Source: Microbacterium sp. cf046 (GTDB lineage: Bacteria; Actinomycetota; Actinomycetes; Actinomycetales; Microbacteriaceae). Taken from it: a DNA stretch of 64,000 nucleotides. This document shows positions 1 to 9,095 of this stretch, piece by piece (positions within the stretch are counted from its first letter, which is position 1; the number at the start of each line of letters is the position of its first letter). The DNA lies in contig NZ_FOZJ01000003.1 in NCBI RefSeq assembly GCF_900114345.1, positions 1,178,001-1,242,000 on the forward strand. Direction: 5' to 3'. The translations under genes and the position numbers were made by a program. The notes under the pieces were generated by a model that saw only the letters and a list, made by a program, of their open reading frames with translations, searched no databases and was not told the DNA's origin.

Positions 1-260
1 GAGCGGATGCTGCCTCCCTCAGCCTGGTCAAGCTGCTCACCTCGCGCGGCGCGATCGCCGTCGTGCAGGGCCTGGTCGCCGCGATCGGCAACCCGGGCCT
101 GACCCGCAGCCTTCCGTTCGAGCGGCACCTCCGCGACGTGCTCTGCGCCCGGCCGCATCCGCCGCAGGACGACGCCGCGCTCGTCGCCGCCGGACGCTCG
201 CTCCTGCTGAGTCCGGTCGTTGAGCGAGCGCAGCGAGACGAAACGCCTCGATCGACGTGA
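1..260 (+). CDS. Acyl-CoA dehydrogenase-like protein, C-terminal end only
   Basis: The window opens inside this gene; the reading frame starts at base 3 and stops at TGA 258-260. The visible 85 residues include the pattern SLPFERHLRDV followed by HPPQDDAAL, typical of the last helix of acyl-CoA dehydrogenase-fold flavoproteins (SfnB/DszC and related monooxygenases included). The flavin and active-site parts lie outside the window, so the substrate cannot be told. The last 15 or so residues (VVERAQRDETPRST) are read from the left arm of an inverted repeat, so the repeat supplies the end of the protein. It stands just upstream of the ABC importer operon, on the same strand. Confidence 0.7.
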   Translation, partial: ADAASLSLVKLLTSRGAIAVVQGLVAAIGNPGLTRSLPFERHLRDVLCARPHPPQDDAALVAAGRSLLLSPVVERAQRDETPRST

Positions 261-313
261 AGCACAGCTCGCCGCGTTTCGTCTGGGTCGCTTCGCGCCC
301 TCGCTCAACGACC
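215..313. repeat. Large imperfect inverted repeat (dispersed-type hairpin)
   Basis: Left arm 215-246 and right arm 274-313 are reverse complements apart from an 8-base gap: both begin or end with GGTCGTTGAGCGAG and AGACGAAACGC (as read on the left arm). The loop holds the stop codon of the preceding gene. The core GCGAGCGCAGCGAG recurs at 41389-41402, so this is probably a dispersed family. It could act as a terminator for the upstream gene; there is no T-run after it. Confidence 0.75.
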
Positions 314-368
314 GCCTTCTAGTCCGCACCACAGAACCGCACCACACAACAGAGAGGCACCACCCACC

Positions 369-2036
369 ATGAGCACGATCCACCGATACCGAACCCCTGC
401 GCTTGCCGCGCTGGCCGCGGCATCCGTCCTCATGATGGCGGGATGCGCCGGAACCGCGGGAGGCGCCGCCACCACCGCGCCCGAGGGCGACCCGGTCGCC
501 GGCGGCGAGCTGACCATCGAGTTCTGGCCCGACAACGCAGCGTTCTCGTGCGTCGACCCGTTCCAGACCTACTGGATCGAGCACCGCCAGGTGATCCGCA
601 ACGTGGCCGACTCGCTGACCGACCAGGACCCCGAGACCGGCGAGATCGTGCCGTGGCTCGCGACCGACTGGGAGGTCAGTCCCGACGGGCTGACGTACAC
701 CTTCAACCTCCGCGATGACGTCACCTTCAGCGACGGGACCGCGTTCACCGCGGACTCGGTCGTCACCGCGCTGGAGAGCGCGAAGGCCACGCTCGCCGCC
801 GTGCCAGGCGCCTACGGCGGCGTGTACGTCTCGGGCTACGCGTCCAGCGAGGCCGTCGACGACGACACCGTGCAGGTGAACTTCTCGACGCCGAACGCCG
901 CGTTCCTGCAGGGGACCTCGACGACGAACCTGGCGATTCTGTCGGCATCGTCGTACGCGGCGACACCCGAAGAGCGCTGCCTCGGCAACGTCATCGGCTC
1001 CGGGCCGTTCGTCCTCGATCAGTACACGCCGGCCGAGGGCATCGACCTCTCCAAGCGCGAGGGGTACGCGTGGGCAAGCTCGCTCAACGCCCACCAGGGC
1101 GACGCGTACCTGGATGCGGTGCACATCAACTACGTCGCGGAGGACAGCGTGCGCGTGGGTGATCTCGCCAGCGGGGCGAGCGACATCGCGTGGCCGCGCA
1201 ACCCGTTCACGCCCGAGGATCGCGCCCTGCTGGAGAGCAGCGGAGCCACGATCGAGAGCCGCTCCCTGCCGGGACCGTCGTCGGCGTACTACCCCAACGT
1301 GAGCGACGGGCACCCGCTGTCGGAGAAGGCCGTGCGCGACGCGCTGCAGGTCTCCATCGACCGCGAGACCTACGCCGCCACGATCTACGGCGCGGACTAT
1401 CCCGTCGTCGAGGGGCCGTTCGACACGACCACGCCGTTCTTCGCCAGCCAGGCGGATGCGCTCGCCTACGACCCCGAGAAGGCGGCGGAGATCCTCGACG
1501 AGGCCGGCTGGGTGCTCGAGGACGGCGCGACCTACCGCACCCGCGACGGGCAGACGCTGACGCTGGTGGCACCGATCACCGCGGAGACCCCCGGTGACGT
1601 GCTCCTGCAGGATCAGCTCAAGCAGGTCGGCATCGAGCTGAAGCTCAGCGTCTACCAGCCCGCAGATCGTGCCGCGATCACGGCGAACGGTGAGTACGAC
1701 CTGCTCGCGACCTACTACACGCGCGCCGATCCCGGTGTGCTGGCGTGGATCCTCGACGAGCGGTACGCCGGATCGAAGGCGTTCGCCAAGAACGCCCAGA
1801 CCCCCGAGACTGCCGCGGAGATCCAGGCGCTCTTCGACGCGGGGCTGAAGGAGTCGGATGCCGAGGCGAGAGGTGCGATCTACGCGGACCTGCAGGAGCT
1901 GCTGATCGCCGACGGAGTCTCGTTCCCGATCTTCGAGCGCGTCCAGCTGGCCGCGACGGCACCGGGCGTGAACGGATTCCGCTTCACGAGCGAGTCGTTC
2001 CTGTCGTACTACGACATCTGGAAGAGCTCGGAGTAA
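369..2036 (+). CDS. ABC transporter substrate-binding lipoprotein, family 5 (peptide/opine/nickel type)
   Basis: 555 residues, normal for SBP_bac_5 (DppA/OppA-like) proteins. A signal peptide with lipobox MMAGC puts the lipidated cysteine at residue 26, so the protein is anchored outside the membrane. The body shows family features: early LADSLTDQDPETGEIVPWLA-like region, LTYTFNLRDDVTFSDG, and the AVRDALQVSIDRE region around residue 320. It captures the substrate for the two permeases that follow directly (three-base gap to the next gene). A purine-rich RBS (GAGAGG, about 352-357) precedes the ATG. The substrate is unknown; dipeptides, opines or glutathione-like compounds are all possible for the family. 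Confidence 0.9.
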   Translation: MSTIHRYRTPALAALAAASVLMMAGCAGTAGGAATTAPEGDPVAGGELTIEFWPDNAAFSCVDPFQTYWIEHRQVIRNVADSLTDQDPETGEIVPWLATDWEVSPDGLTYTFNLRDDVTFSDGTAFTADSVVTALESAKATLAAVPGAYGGVYVSGYASSEAVDDDTVQVNFSTPNAAFLQGTSTTNLAILSASSYAATPEERCLGNVIGSGPFVLDQYTPAEGIDLSKREGYAWASSLNAHQGDAYLDAVHINYVAEDSVRVGDLASGASDIAWPRNPFTPEDRALLESSGATIESRSLPGPSSAYYPNVSDGHPLSEKAVRDALQVSIDRETYAATIYGADYPVVEGPFDTTTPFFASQADALAYDPEKAAEILDEAGWVLEDGATYRTRDGQTLTLVAPITAETPGDVLLQDQLKQVGIELKLSVYQPADRAAITANGEYDLLATYYTRADPGVLAWILDERYAGSKAFAKNAQTPETAAEIQALFDAGLKESDAEARGAIYADLQELLIADGVSFPIFERVQLAATAPGVNGFRFTSESFLSYYDIWKSSE

Positions 2037-2039
2037 CCC

Positions 2040-2996
2040 ATGACGAGGTATGTGCTCCAGAGGATCGGCCAGGCCGTCCTGGTGCTGTGGGCCGCCTACA
2101 CGGTGACCTTCGCGATCCTCTACCTGCTGCCGGGTGACCCCGTCGCCCTGATGCTGTCGGCCAACAACATCGAGGTCGACTCGCTCACGCCGCAGGAGAG
2201 GGAGGTGGCCGCAGCCCGACTCGGGCTGGACCGCCCCCTCTGGGAGCAGTACCTCGGCATGCTCGGGGCGGCGCTGCGCGGCGACTTCGGAGTGTCCTTC
2301 GCCAAGGGCATCCCGGTCACCGAACTGCTGGCGCAGCGCCTCCCCGGCACACTCGCGCTCAGTGTGATCGCGATCGCACTCGCCCTGGTCCTCGGAGTGG
2401 CGACGGCGTTCATCGCCACCTGGCTGCCGCGCGGTCGCCTCGCCGATCTGCTCCGCCGCGTGCCCGCGGTCGGAGTGAGCGTCCCCAACTTCTGGATCGG
2501 CCTGCTGCTGATCCAGGTGTTCGCCTTCACGCTCGGCTGGTTCCCGGCGATGGGCAGCGAAGGCTGGCAGAGCGTGGTGCTGCCCGCCGTGACGATGGCG
2601 ATCCCGACCGCGGCCGTGCTCGCGCAGGTGCTCACCCGCAGCTTCGACGACACGCTCGGGGAGGGGTACATCGCCACCGCTCGCGCCAAGGGTCTCAGCC
2701 GGTTCGCCGTGCAGGTGCGCCATGCCTTCCGCAACGCGGCGCTGCCGACGCTGACGATCCTGGGCCTGCTCGTCGGCGCGACCGTCACCGGGTCGATCGT
2801 GGTCGAGACCGTGTTCTCGCGCAACGGCGTGGGCCGGCTCGCCCAGGAGTCCGTGCTCGCCCAGGACATCCCGGTCGTGCAGGCGATCGTCGTGCTCGCG
2901 GCCGCCGCGTTCGTCGTCGTCAACCTGATCGTCGACCTGCTCTATCCGCTCCTCGATCCCCGGATCGCCCGAACGCCGAGAGTGAGCCGCGCATGA
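2040..2996 (+). CDS. ABC transporter permease, DppB/OppB type
   Basis: 318 residues with about six membrane segments. The N-terminus carries the DppB signature LLPGDPV after the first membrane helix, and the cytoplasmic EAA loop that docks on the ATPase is seen near residues 206-235 (GYIATARAKGL, then HAFRNAALP). Begins three bases after the binding-protein gene, and its last four bases (ATGA) overlap the start of the second permease, so translation is probably coupled. Function: one half of the membrane channel of the importer. Confidence 0.92.
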   Translation: MTRYVLQRIGQAVLVLWAAYTVTFAILYLLPGDPVALMLSANNIEVDSLTPQEREVAAARLGLDRPLWEQYLGMLGAALRGDFGVSFAKGIPVTELLAQRLPGTLALSVIAIALALVLGVATAFIATWLPRGRLADLLRRVPAVGVSVPNFWIGLLLIQVFAFTLGWFPAMGSEGWQSVVLPAVTMAIPTAAVLAQVLTRSFDDTLGEGYIATARAKGLSRFAVQVRHAFRNAALPTLTILGLLVGATVTGSIVVETVFSRNGVGRLAQESVLAQDIPVVQAIVVLAAAAFVVVNLIVDLLYPLLDPRIARTPRVSRA

Positions 2997-3907
2997 CCGA
3001 TGTGCTCGAGAAGCCCGCCATCCTTGCCCCACCCGTGCCGGAGGCGAGCGCGGCGGCGCTGCCTCTCCTCGAATCGACCTCGCGGCCTCGCGAACGCGGA
3101 CCGGCGGCGGGACTGCTCCGGCGCCCTGGGGTGATCGTCGCGATTGCGATCGTCGCCTTCGCCATCGCGTGCGCGGTCGCCCCGTCGCTGTTCGCCACCT
3201 ACGACCCCACGGCGACCGCCCCCGCATCCCGCCTGCAGCCGCCGAGCATCGCGCACTGGTTCGGCACCGATGACCTCGGCCGCGATCTGTATTCGCGCGT
3301 CGTCCACGGCTCGACCCTCACGATCGCGGCGACCGTGCTGGCGATCGGCATCGCGCTCGTCGCCGGCCTCACGCTCGGCGTGCTCGCGGGCTTCGTCGGC
3401 GGCGGGGTCGACTCGGTCACGATGCGCGTCGTCGACGTGTTCCTCGCGATCCCTGGGCTGCTGCTCGCGCTCGCGATCGTGACGGCCCTCGGATTCGGCA
3501 CGATTCCCGTGGCCGTCGCGGTGGGGATCGGGATCGTGCCCGGCTTCGCCCGCACGACCCGGGCGGAGGTGCTGCGCGTGAAGACCCTGCCGTACATCGA
3601 GGCCGCCCGATCCGGCGGTGCATCGTGGGGCCGCATCCTGCTCACGCACGTGCTGCCGAACTCGTGGGGTCCGGTCGCGGTGCTCGCGGTGCTCGACTTC
3701 GGCGCCGCGATCCTCGCGGTCGCAGCCCTCAGCTTCCTCGGGTTCGGCGCGGCTCCGCCCGCGGCGGAGTGGGGGACCCTGATCTCGAACGGGCGGAACT
3801 TCCTGATCACCGCACCGTGGGTGTCGCTGCTGCCCGGCCTGTTCGTCGCGTTGGTCGTGCTGAGCCTCAACCATCTGGCCAAGAGCCTGGAAGAGGTCCA
3901 GCGATGA
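2993..3907 (+). CDS. ABC transporter permease, DppC/OppC type
   Basis: 304 residues. A cytoplasmic N-terminal stretch of about 45 residues leads into the first membrane helix (VIVAIAIVAFAIACAV), followed by the DppC hallmark HWFGTDDLGRDLYSR. The EAA loop (YIEAARSGGASWGRI, then HVLPN) lies near residues 200-222. ATGA overlaps at both ends with the neighbouring genes mark it as an inner gene of the operon. It pairs with the DppB-type permease to form the translocation path. Confidence 0.92.
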   Translation: MTDVLEKPAILAPPVPEASAAALPLLESTSRPRERGPAAGLLRRPGVIVAIAIVAFAIACAVAPSLFATYDPTATAPASRLQPPSIAHWFGTDDLGRDLYSRVVHGSTLTIAATVLAIGIALVAGLTLGVLAGFVGGGVDSVTMRVVDVFLAIPGLLLALAIVTALGFGTIPVAVAVGIGIVPGFARTTRAEVLRVKTLPYIEAARSGGASWGRILLTHVLPNSWGPVAVLAVLDFGAAILAVAALSFLGFGAAPPAAEWGTLISNGRNFLITAPWVSLLPGLFVALVVLSLNHLAKSLEEVQR

Positions 3908-5532
3908 GCGCCGGTCAGACGGACCCCATCATCGACATCCGCGGACTCGCTGTCGACTACCGCCGCGACGGCCGCGTGTCGCACGCACTGCGCGGAATCG
4001 ACCTCCGGGTCGCCCGCGGAGAGCGGGTGGCGATCGTGGGGGAGTCCGGGTCGGGCAAGAGCACGGCCGCCCTGGCCCTGCTGGGCCTCCTTCCGCACAC
4101 CGGCCACGTGGTCGCCGGATCGGCGAAGGTCGCGGGTGTCGAACTCGCCGGCGCCTCGGAGCGGATCGCGCGCGGCATCCGCGGGCGGATCGTGGGGCTC
4201 GTCCCGCAGGATCCGACGGTCTCGCTCAACCCCACGCACCGGATCGGTCACCAGGTCGCCGAGGCCGTGCGGCTGCGCGGCGTCCCGAAGCCGTACGTGG
4301 ATGCCGCGGTCGTCGAGGCGCTCGAGCAGGCCGGCATCGACGATCCCGTCGCCCGCGCGCAGCAGTACCCGCACGAGCTGTCCGGGGGGCTCCGCCAGCG
4401 GGTGCTCATCGCGATCGCGCTGGCCGGCGACCCGGACGTGATCGTTGCCGACGAGCCGACCAGCGCCCTGGATGTCACCGTGCAGCGTCGCATCCTCGAC
4501 CACCTCGACGCCCTGGTCCGCGAGCGCGGCATCGCCCTCGTGATCATCACGCACGATCTCGGCGTCGCGGCCGATCGCGCGGATCGGGTGGTGGTCCTGC
4601 AGGACGGGCTGGTCGTCGAGCACGGACCGGCGGTCGAGGTGCTTGCCGCTCCCGAGCACTCGTACACGAAGCGCCTGGTCACCGCGGCGCCAGGCCTCGT
4701 GTCGGTCGTGCCGCCGCGAAAGCCGGAGGCTGCCACCCCGGTGCTCCTCCGCTGGGAGGCGGTCACCAAGGACTTCCCGCTGCCGCGAGGCGCGGCATCC
4801 CCGGCCCTGCGCGCTGTGGATAGGGTGAGCCTCGAGGCGCACTCGGGTCGCACGCTCGCGATCGTGGGGGAGTCCGGCTCCGGCAAGACGACCCTGCTGC
4901 GCATCGCCCTGGGACTCGAGAAGCCCACCGAGGGCCGGGTCGTCTTCGACGGCAGCGACATCACGCGTCTCGGGTGGCGTGAGGCGCGACCGCTTCGGCG
5001 CCGGTTCCAGCTCGTGCAGCAGAACCCGTTCGCCTCGCTGGATCCGCGGTTCACGATCGGGCGCAGTGTCGCCGAGCCGCTCGTCTCGTTCGGCATCGGG
5101 TCGCGGCGCACCCGCCGAGCCCGCGTCGCGGAGCTGCTCGACCTCGTCGCACTGCCGGCGGATGCCGCCGACCGGCGCCCGTCGGAGCTGTCGGGCGGGC
5201 AGCGGCAGCGCGCCGCGATCGCGCGGGCGCTCGCCGTCGAGCCCGAGCTGCTGTACCTCGACGAGCCGGTCTCGGCCCTGGACGTCTCCGTGCAGGATCA
5301 GGTGCTGCGGCTCCTGGCGCGGCTCCAGGCCGATCTGGGGGTGGGCTACGTGCTCGTCTCCCACGACCTCGGCGTCGTCGCACAGGTCGCGCACGAGGTC
5401 GCGGTCGTCCGAGGCGGCCGGGTGCTCGAGCGCGGCACGGCCGCCCGAGTGCTGAGCGCACCGGAACACGAATACACCCGGGCGCTGCTGGATGCCGTCC
5501 CGGGCCGCACCCTTCGGGAGGCAGTCGCATGA
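3904..5532 (+). CDS. Fused dual ATPase of the peptide-type ABC importer (DppD-DppF like)
   Basis: 542 residues from ATG 3904, which overlaps the previous stop. Two complete nucleotide-binding domains lie in tandem: first Walker A GESGSGKS at 46-53, signature LSGGLRQR, Walker B DEPTSALD; second Walker A near residue 322 (GESGSGKT), signature LSGGQRQR, Walker B DEPVSALD. Peptide importers often use two separate ATPases; here both are one chain, a common arrangement in actinobacteria. The first signature motif is GGL rather than GGQ. It drives uptake through the two permeases upstream. Confidence 0.93.
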   Translation: MSAGQTDPIIDIRGLAVDYRRDGRVSHALRGIDLRVARGERVAIVGESGSGKSTAALALLGLLPHTGHVVAGSAKVAGVELAGASERIARGIRGRIVGLVPQDPTVSLNPTHRIGHQVAEAVRLRGVPKPYVDAAVVEALEQAGIDDPVARAQQYPHELSGGLRQRVLIAIALAGDPDVIVADEPTSALDVTVQRRILDHLDALVRERGIALVIITHDLGVAADRADRVVVLQDGLVVEHGPAVEVLAAPEHSYTKRLVTAAPGLVSVVPPRKPEAATPVLLRWEAVTKDFPLPRGAASPALRAVDRVSLEAHSGRTLAIVGESGSGKTTLLRIALGLEKPTEGRVVFDGSDITRLGWREARPLRRRFQLVQQNPFASLDPRFTIGRSVAEPLVSFGIGSRRTRRARVAELLDLVALPADAADRRPSELSGGQRQRAAIARALAVEPELLYLDEPVSALDVSVQDQVLRLLARLQADLGVGYVLVSHDLGVVAQVAHEVAVVRGGRVLERGTAARVLSAPEHEYTRALLDAVPGRTLREAVA

Positions 5533-6527
5533 GTCGCTACATCGTCGTCGGCGCAGGAGCCCTCGGGGCACTCCTGGCCGCACAGTGGACCATCGCCAAG
5601 GTCCCGGTCACGCTGGTCGCGCGTGGGCGCGCGTACGAGGCGATCCGCCGCCGAGGGGTGCGCGTGCGTCGCCCCGAAGGCGATGAGGTGATCCCCGTGG
5701 ATGTCGTCGAGTCGATCGCCGAGGCCGATCCGCTTCGGTCGGACACGGTCGTGCTGGCCGTCAAATCGCAGGATGCTGAGTCCGCCATCGCGCAGATCGC
5801 ATGGGTCCGGCTCGGCGACGGCGCAGGCGTCGTGGCCGACCTGCCGATCCTCACCCTCCAGAACGGCCTCGCGAGCGAGGACGCGGCGCTGCGCCGATTC
5901 GACCGGGTGATCGGAGTGTCGATCGGCATCCCGGCGAGCCACCTCGAACCGGGGGTCGTGGTCTCTCCCGCGAAGCCGGTGGTCGGGGTGGCCTGGATCG
6001 GCGGCTACCCGTCGTCGCTGCCCGGCGAGGAGGAGCGGCACCGCGGCGCATTCGCGCGGGCCGGATTCGCCGCGCTGATCGAGCCCGACATCGCGGCGGC
6101 CAAGCGGCGCAAGCTCATCGCCAACCTCCGCAACGTCGTCGACGTGTTCCGTGCGACCGAAGAGCAGCAGGAGCACGCCGAGGCGGCGCTCGCCGAGGAG
6201 GCGCGTCGCGTGTTCGATGGGGCGCGACTCCCGGTCGCACCCCCGCCATGGGATGCGCCCCGCATCGAGGTCGCCGACGTCCCGGGGCACGAGCCGGGGC
6301 ACCTGTCGACGTGGCAGAGCTTCGCCCGCGGGGCCTCCAGCGAGGTCGACTTCCTCAGCGGAGAGATCGCACTGATCGCGCGGCTGCACGGCGTGGATGC
6401 GCCGCTCAACGCCGCCGTCGCCCGAGAGCTCGGCGCGCTCGCGGCTCGCGGCGGGCGCCCGGGAGAGGTGACGCTGCCGCCGGAGTTCGCGTCGGGATCT
6501 CTCACGCGCGAGCGGTTGCGCGCATGA
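5529..6527 (+). CDS. Ketopantoate reductase-like (ApbA/PanE family) dehydrogenase
   Basis: 332 residues. NAD(P)-binding GAGALG at residues 8-13, LAVKSQD around 78-84, the family lysine in RRKLIANLRN near residue 194, and C-terminal SSEVDFLSGEI where the family has its substrate-binding S-x-x-x-E-x-D-x-L-x-G. Family members reduce 2-keto acids to 2-hydroxy acids with NADPH; classical PanE makes pantoate. Its place between a peptide-type importer and a GlcD-like oxidase (ATGA overlaps on both sides) argues for a catabolic 2-keto/2-hydroxy acid step rather than pantothenate synthesis, but that is inference. Confidence 0.8.
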   Translation: MSRYIVVGAGALGALLAAQWTIAKVPVTLVARGRAYEAIRRRGVRVRRPEGDEVIPVDVVESIAEADPLRSDTVVLAVKSQDAESAIAQIAWVRLGDGAGVVADLPILTLQNGLASEDAALRRFDRVIGVSIGIPASHLEPGVVVSPAKPVVGVAWIGGYPSSLPGEEERHRGAFARAGFAALIEPDIAAAKRRKLIANLRNVVDVFRATEEQQEHAEAALAEEARRVFDGARLPVAPPPWDAPRIEVADVPGHEPGHLSTWQSFARGASSEVDFLSGEIALIARLHGVDAPLNAAVARELGALAARGGRPGEVTLPPEFASGSLTRERLRA

Positions 6528-7867
6528 GCGCGCACGCATCGCTCGCAGAGGTGCTCACCGGTGCCGACGTGCTGCGCGCGGCATCCACCGACAGGTCGGG
6601 GTGGCCGGCGACGGATCCCGGCGGGGTGGTCCGGCCGCGCGACGTCGCCGACATCCAGAGCCTGCTCGCCTGGGCGCACCGCACCGCGACGCCGGTGATC
6701 GCGCGAGGCGCCGGGTCCGGCCTGGCCGCCGGTGCGGTGGGGGTCGAAGGCGCGATCGTGCTCGATCTGTCCTCACTCGACCGCATCCTCCACCTCGATC
6801 AGGACGAACAGCTCGCGCGGGTCGAGCCCGGTGTGATCACCGCGGACCTGGATGCCGCGGCATCCGTTCATCGCCTGATGTACGCGCCCGATCCGGGCAG
6901 CGTCGGCATCTCGACGATCGGCGGCAACATCGCCACGAACGCGGGCGGACTGCGCGGCGCGAAGTACGGCGTGACCCGCGACCACGTCCTGGCACTCGAT
7001 GTCGTGCTGGCCGACGGGACGCTCATCCGCGTCGGTCGGGACACGATCAAGGGCGTTACCGGGTACGACCTGGTCGGGCTGTTCACGGGTTCCGAGGGAA
7101 CCCTTGGCGTGATCGTGGGCGCCACCGTGCGGCTGATCCCGCGCCCTGCGCGGACCGCGACGGCCGCGGCGTACTTCGCCGGCATCGGAGCGGCCGCCCG
7201 CGCGGTGACCGCGATCACACGCTCCGGCGCGCGACCGGCCGTGCTCGAGATCATCGACGGGCCGACCCTCGCGGCGATCGACGACCTGGAGGGGACGAGC
7301 CTGCGCGAACGCGGCGATGCGCTCCTGGTGATCCAGACCGACGGGTTCGGCGCCGAGGAGGAGCTCGACGTCGTGACCGCGGCGATTGCGCCGCTCGTCT
7401 CGCTGTTGGAGACGGCGACGGATGCAGCGGCATCCGCATCGCTGCTGTTCGCGCGACGACGTGCCCTGCCCGCGCTGGAGGCGATCGGGCGACCGCTGAT
7501 CGAGGACATCGCCGTGCCCAGAAGGCGCCTGGCGGAGGCGGTCGAGCGGATCGCCGGCATCGCCCGAGAGGAGGAGGTCCGCATCTTCGTCTTCGGTCAC
7601 GCCGGCGACGGCAACCTCCATCCGATCATCGTGACCGAGCGCGGCGCACCAGACGATCCGGTGCCGGCACCGGCGCTGCGTGCGGCGGATCGTATCTTCG
7701 CGCTCGCGCTCGAGCTCGGAGGGACCATTACGGCGGAGCACGGCGTCGGCCGGCTGAAGCGGCTGTGGGCGCAGCGCGAGCTCGGGCCGGACGTGCACGC
7801 GCTGCAGCTGCGCCTCAAGGAGCTGTTCGACCCGCGCGGAATCCTGAATCCCGGCAGCAGCCTCTGA
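6524..7867 (+). CDS. FAD-linked oxidase, GlcD / D-2-hydroxyacid dehydrogenase type
   Basis: 447 residues from ATG 6524, overlapping the previous stop. N-terminal PCMH-type FAD domain with RGAGSGLAAGA and PDPGSVGISTIGGNIATN; C-terminal FAD-oxidase domain with GHAGDGNLHP and EHGVGRLKR, both family hallmarks that carry the flavin/metal-site histidines. Family members oxidise D-lactate, glycolate or similar 2-hydroxy acids. No GlcE/GlcF partners follow, so it resembles single-subunit D-lactate dehydrogenases. Last gene of the ABC importer operon. Together with the PanE-like gene it could interconvert a keto and hydroxy acid released from the imported compound (inference). Confidence 0.85.
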   Translation: MSAHASLAEVLTGADVLRAASTDRSGWPATDPGGVVRPRDVADIQSLLAWAHRTATPVIARGAGSGLAAGAVGVEGAIVLDLSSLDRILHLDQDEQLARVEPGVITADLDAAASVHRLMYAPDPGSVGISTIGGNIATNAGGLRGAKYGVTRDHVLALDVVLADGTLIRVGRDTIKGVTGYDLVGLFTGSEGTLGVIVGATVRLIPRPARTATAAAYFAGIGAAARAVTAITRSGARPAVLEIIDGPTLAAIDDLEGTSLRERGDALLVIQTDGFGAEEELDVVTAAIAPLVSLLETATDAAASASLLFARRRALPALEAIGRPLIEDIAVPRRRLAEAVERIAGIAREEEVRIFVFGHAGDGNLHPIIVTERGAPDDPVPAPALRAADRIFALALELGGTITAEHGVGRLKRLWAQRELGPDVHALQLRLKELFDPRGILNPGSSL

Positions 7868-7903
7868 CCAGCCGGGCGCGGTCGACAGCGGCGCCCGAGC
7901 GAC

Positions 7904-8260
7904 TCAGTGCTGGTGAGCCGGAGCCAGGGCGTCCTCGGCGAACTTGAACGCGAGGCGCCCGTGCGCGAAGCCGCCGCCCGCGCGGATCGCGGTCGCGACC
8001 CACGCGGTCTCGGCGAGCTCTGCCTCGGTCGCGCCGGCGCGCACCGCCTTCTGCGTGTGCCCGTCGATGCAGTACGCGCACTGCGTCGTGATCCCGACCG
8101 CGAGCGCGATCAGCTCGCGGAACTTCAGGGGGATCGCGCGACCCTCCGAGGCGAACACCGCACCGTCGAACTCGGCCCACGCCTTCAGGATGTCGGGGGT
8201 CTCGGCCTTGTACACACGCGTGTAGGCGCGGTCGCCCTCGCGATCGAAGAAGTCGCTCAT
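7904..8260 (-). CDS. Carboxymuconolactone decarboxylase / AhpD-like protein
   Basis: 118 residues. The AhpD-type redox motif C61-A-Y-C64-x3-H68 is intact, preceded by the conserved KFRELIALAVG helix. Such small all-helical proteins either act as alkylhydroperoxidase partners or as gamma-carboxymuconolactone decarboxylases; the CxxC and histidine favour a peroxidase-like redox role. Transcribed away from the FMN reductase gene 8424-9047, with 163 bases between the two starts that must hold both promoters. Confidence 0.85.
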   Translation of the reverse strand: MSDFFDREGDRAYTRVYKAETPDILKAWAEFDGAVFASEGRAIPLKFRELIALAVGITTQCAYCIDGHTQKAVRAGATEAELAETAWVATAIRAGGGFAHGRLAFKFAEDALAPAHQH

Positions 8261-8411
8261 GACTGTGTCCCTTCACGGCACCGGCGGTGCGGTACCGCGT
8301 CGGACTGTCACGCTATCTCCGACCGAATCCCGGCGGCGGCCACCGTTACGCGCCGTGACGCCCATATGACGCCCGGTTTCGCCGGCACGCGCCCAAGCGG
8401 TCGGATCGACG

Positions 8412-8417
8412 TAGCGT
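8412..8417 (+). promoter_or_regulatory. Candidate -10 box TAGCGT for a leaderless transcript
   Basis: TAGCGT fits the actinobacterial -10 consensus TANNNT and sits six bases before ATG 8424, the spacing expected when transcription starts at the start codon. No Shine-Dalgarno sequence is present. Seen in sequence; promoter activity is inferred. Confidence 0.5.
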
Positions 8418-8423
8418 CGCCTC

Positions 8424-9047
8424 ATGACCACGATCGCCTCCGACCTCGATTCCCCGATCGCGCCGCCGACCCTGCGCGCTCCGCTGAAGGTCGTCGGCGT
8501 GTCCGGGTCGCTGCACGCACCGAGCAAGACCACGGCGCTGGTCTCCGCGATCATCGACGAGGTCGGCCGCCAGGCCCGCATCGAATCGCGCCTGATCGAG
8601 ATCGCCGAGATCGGCCCGTCGCTGGCCGGCGCACTCCGCCGCGACGAGCTCGGCCCCGATGTCCTGGACGCTCTTCGCGCCATCGAGAACGCCGACCTGC
8701 TCGTGGTCGCGAGCCCCGTCTACCGAGCCTCGTTCACGGGCCTGTTCAAGCACCTCTTCGACTTCGTCGACCAGTACGCCCTCGTCGGTCAGCCCGTCCT
8801 CCTCGGCGCCACCGGCGGCGGCGAGCGCCACGCCCTGATCATCGAGCACCAGCTTCGGCCACTGTTCGGCTTCTTCCAGGCGATCACCCTCCCGCTCGGC
8901 GTCTACGCCAGCACCGCCGACTTCGACGGGTACGAGCTGCGCAGCCCATCGGCCGAGCAGCGCATCGCGCAGGCCGTCGGCCGCGGACTGCCGCTGATCG
9001 AACAGGCGGCGCAGCTGCAGACCTCGGAGTACGTCTCCACCTGGTAG
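8424..9047 (+). CDS. NAD(P)H-dependent FMN reductase (MsuE/SsuE type)
   Basis: 207 residues with the flavodoxin-like FMN reductase fold. The phosphate-binding loop GVSGSLHAPSKT lies near residues 25-36, SPVYRASFTGLFKHLFD near 92-108, and the family stretch GGGERHALIIEHQLRPLFGFF near 125-147. Such enzymes supply FMNH2 to two-component monooxygenases, often in organosulfur use. Its usual partner, an LLM-type monooxygenase, is not adjacent; an LLM protein occurs 13 kb away at 22443. Start chosen at the ATG six bases behind the TAGCGT box. Confidence 0.88.
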   Translation: MTTIASDLDSPIAPPTLRAPLKVVGVSGSLHAPSKTTALVSAIIDEVGRQARIESRLIEIAEIGPSLAGALRRDELGPDVLDALRAIENADLLVVASPVYRASFTGLFKHLFDFVDQYALVGQPVLLGATGGGERHALIIEHQLRPLFGFFQAITLPLGVYASTADFDGYELRSPSAEQRIAQAVGRGLPLIEQAAQLQTSEYVSTW

Positions 9048-9095
9048 CCCGTCCGTCGCCCCACCCGGCCCGGCCGCGATGTGGGTGGTCCGGCG

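Noticed and set aside
3199..5583. Long open frame on the minus strand (794 codons) opposite the permease and ATPase genes
   Set aside because: It mirrors two well-supported genes; the translation is low-complexity Arg/Asp/His-rich with no domain, the usual shadow of GC-rich third positions.
5529..6527. Calling this gene panE of pantothenate synthesis
   Set aside because: Operon context with an importer and GlcD-like oxidase and absence of panB/panC make this name unsafe.
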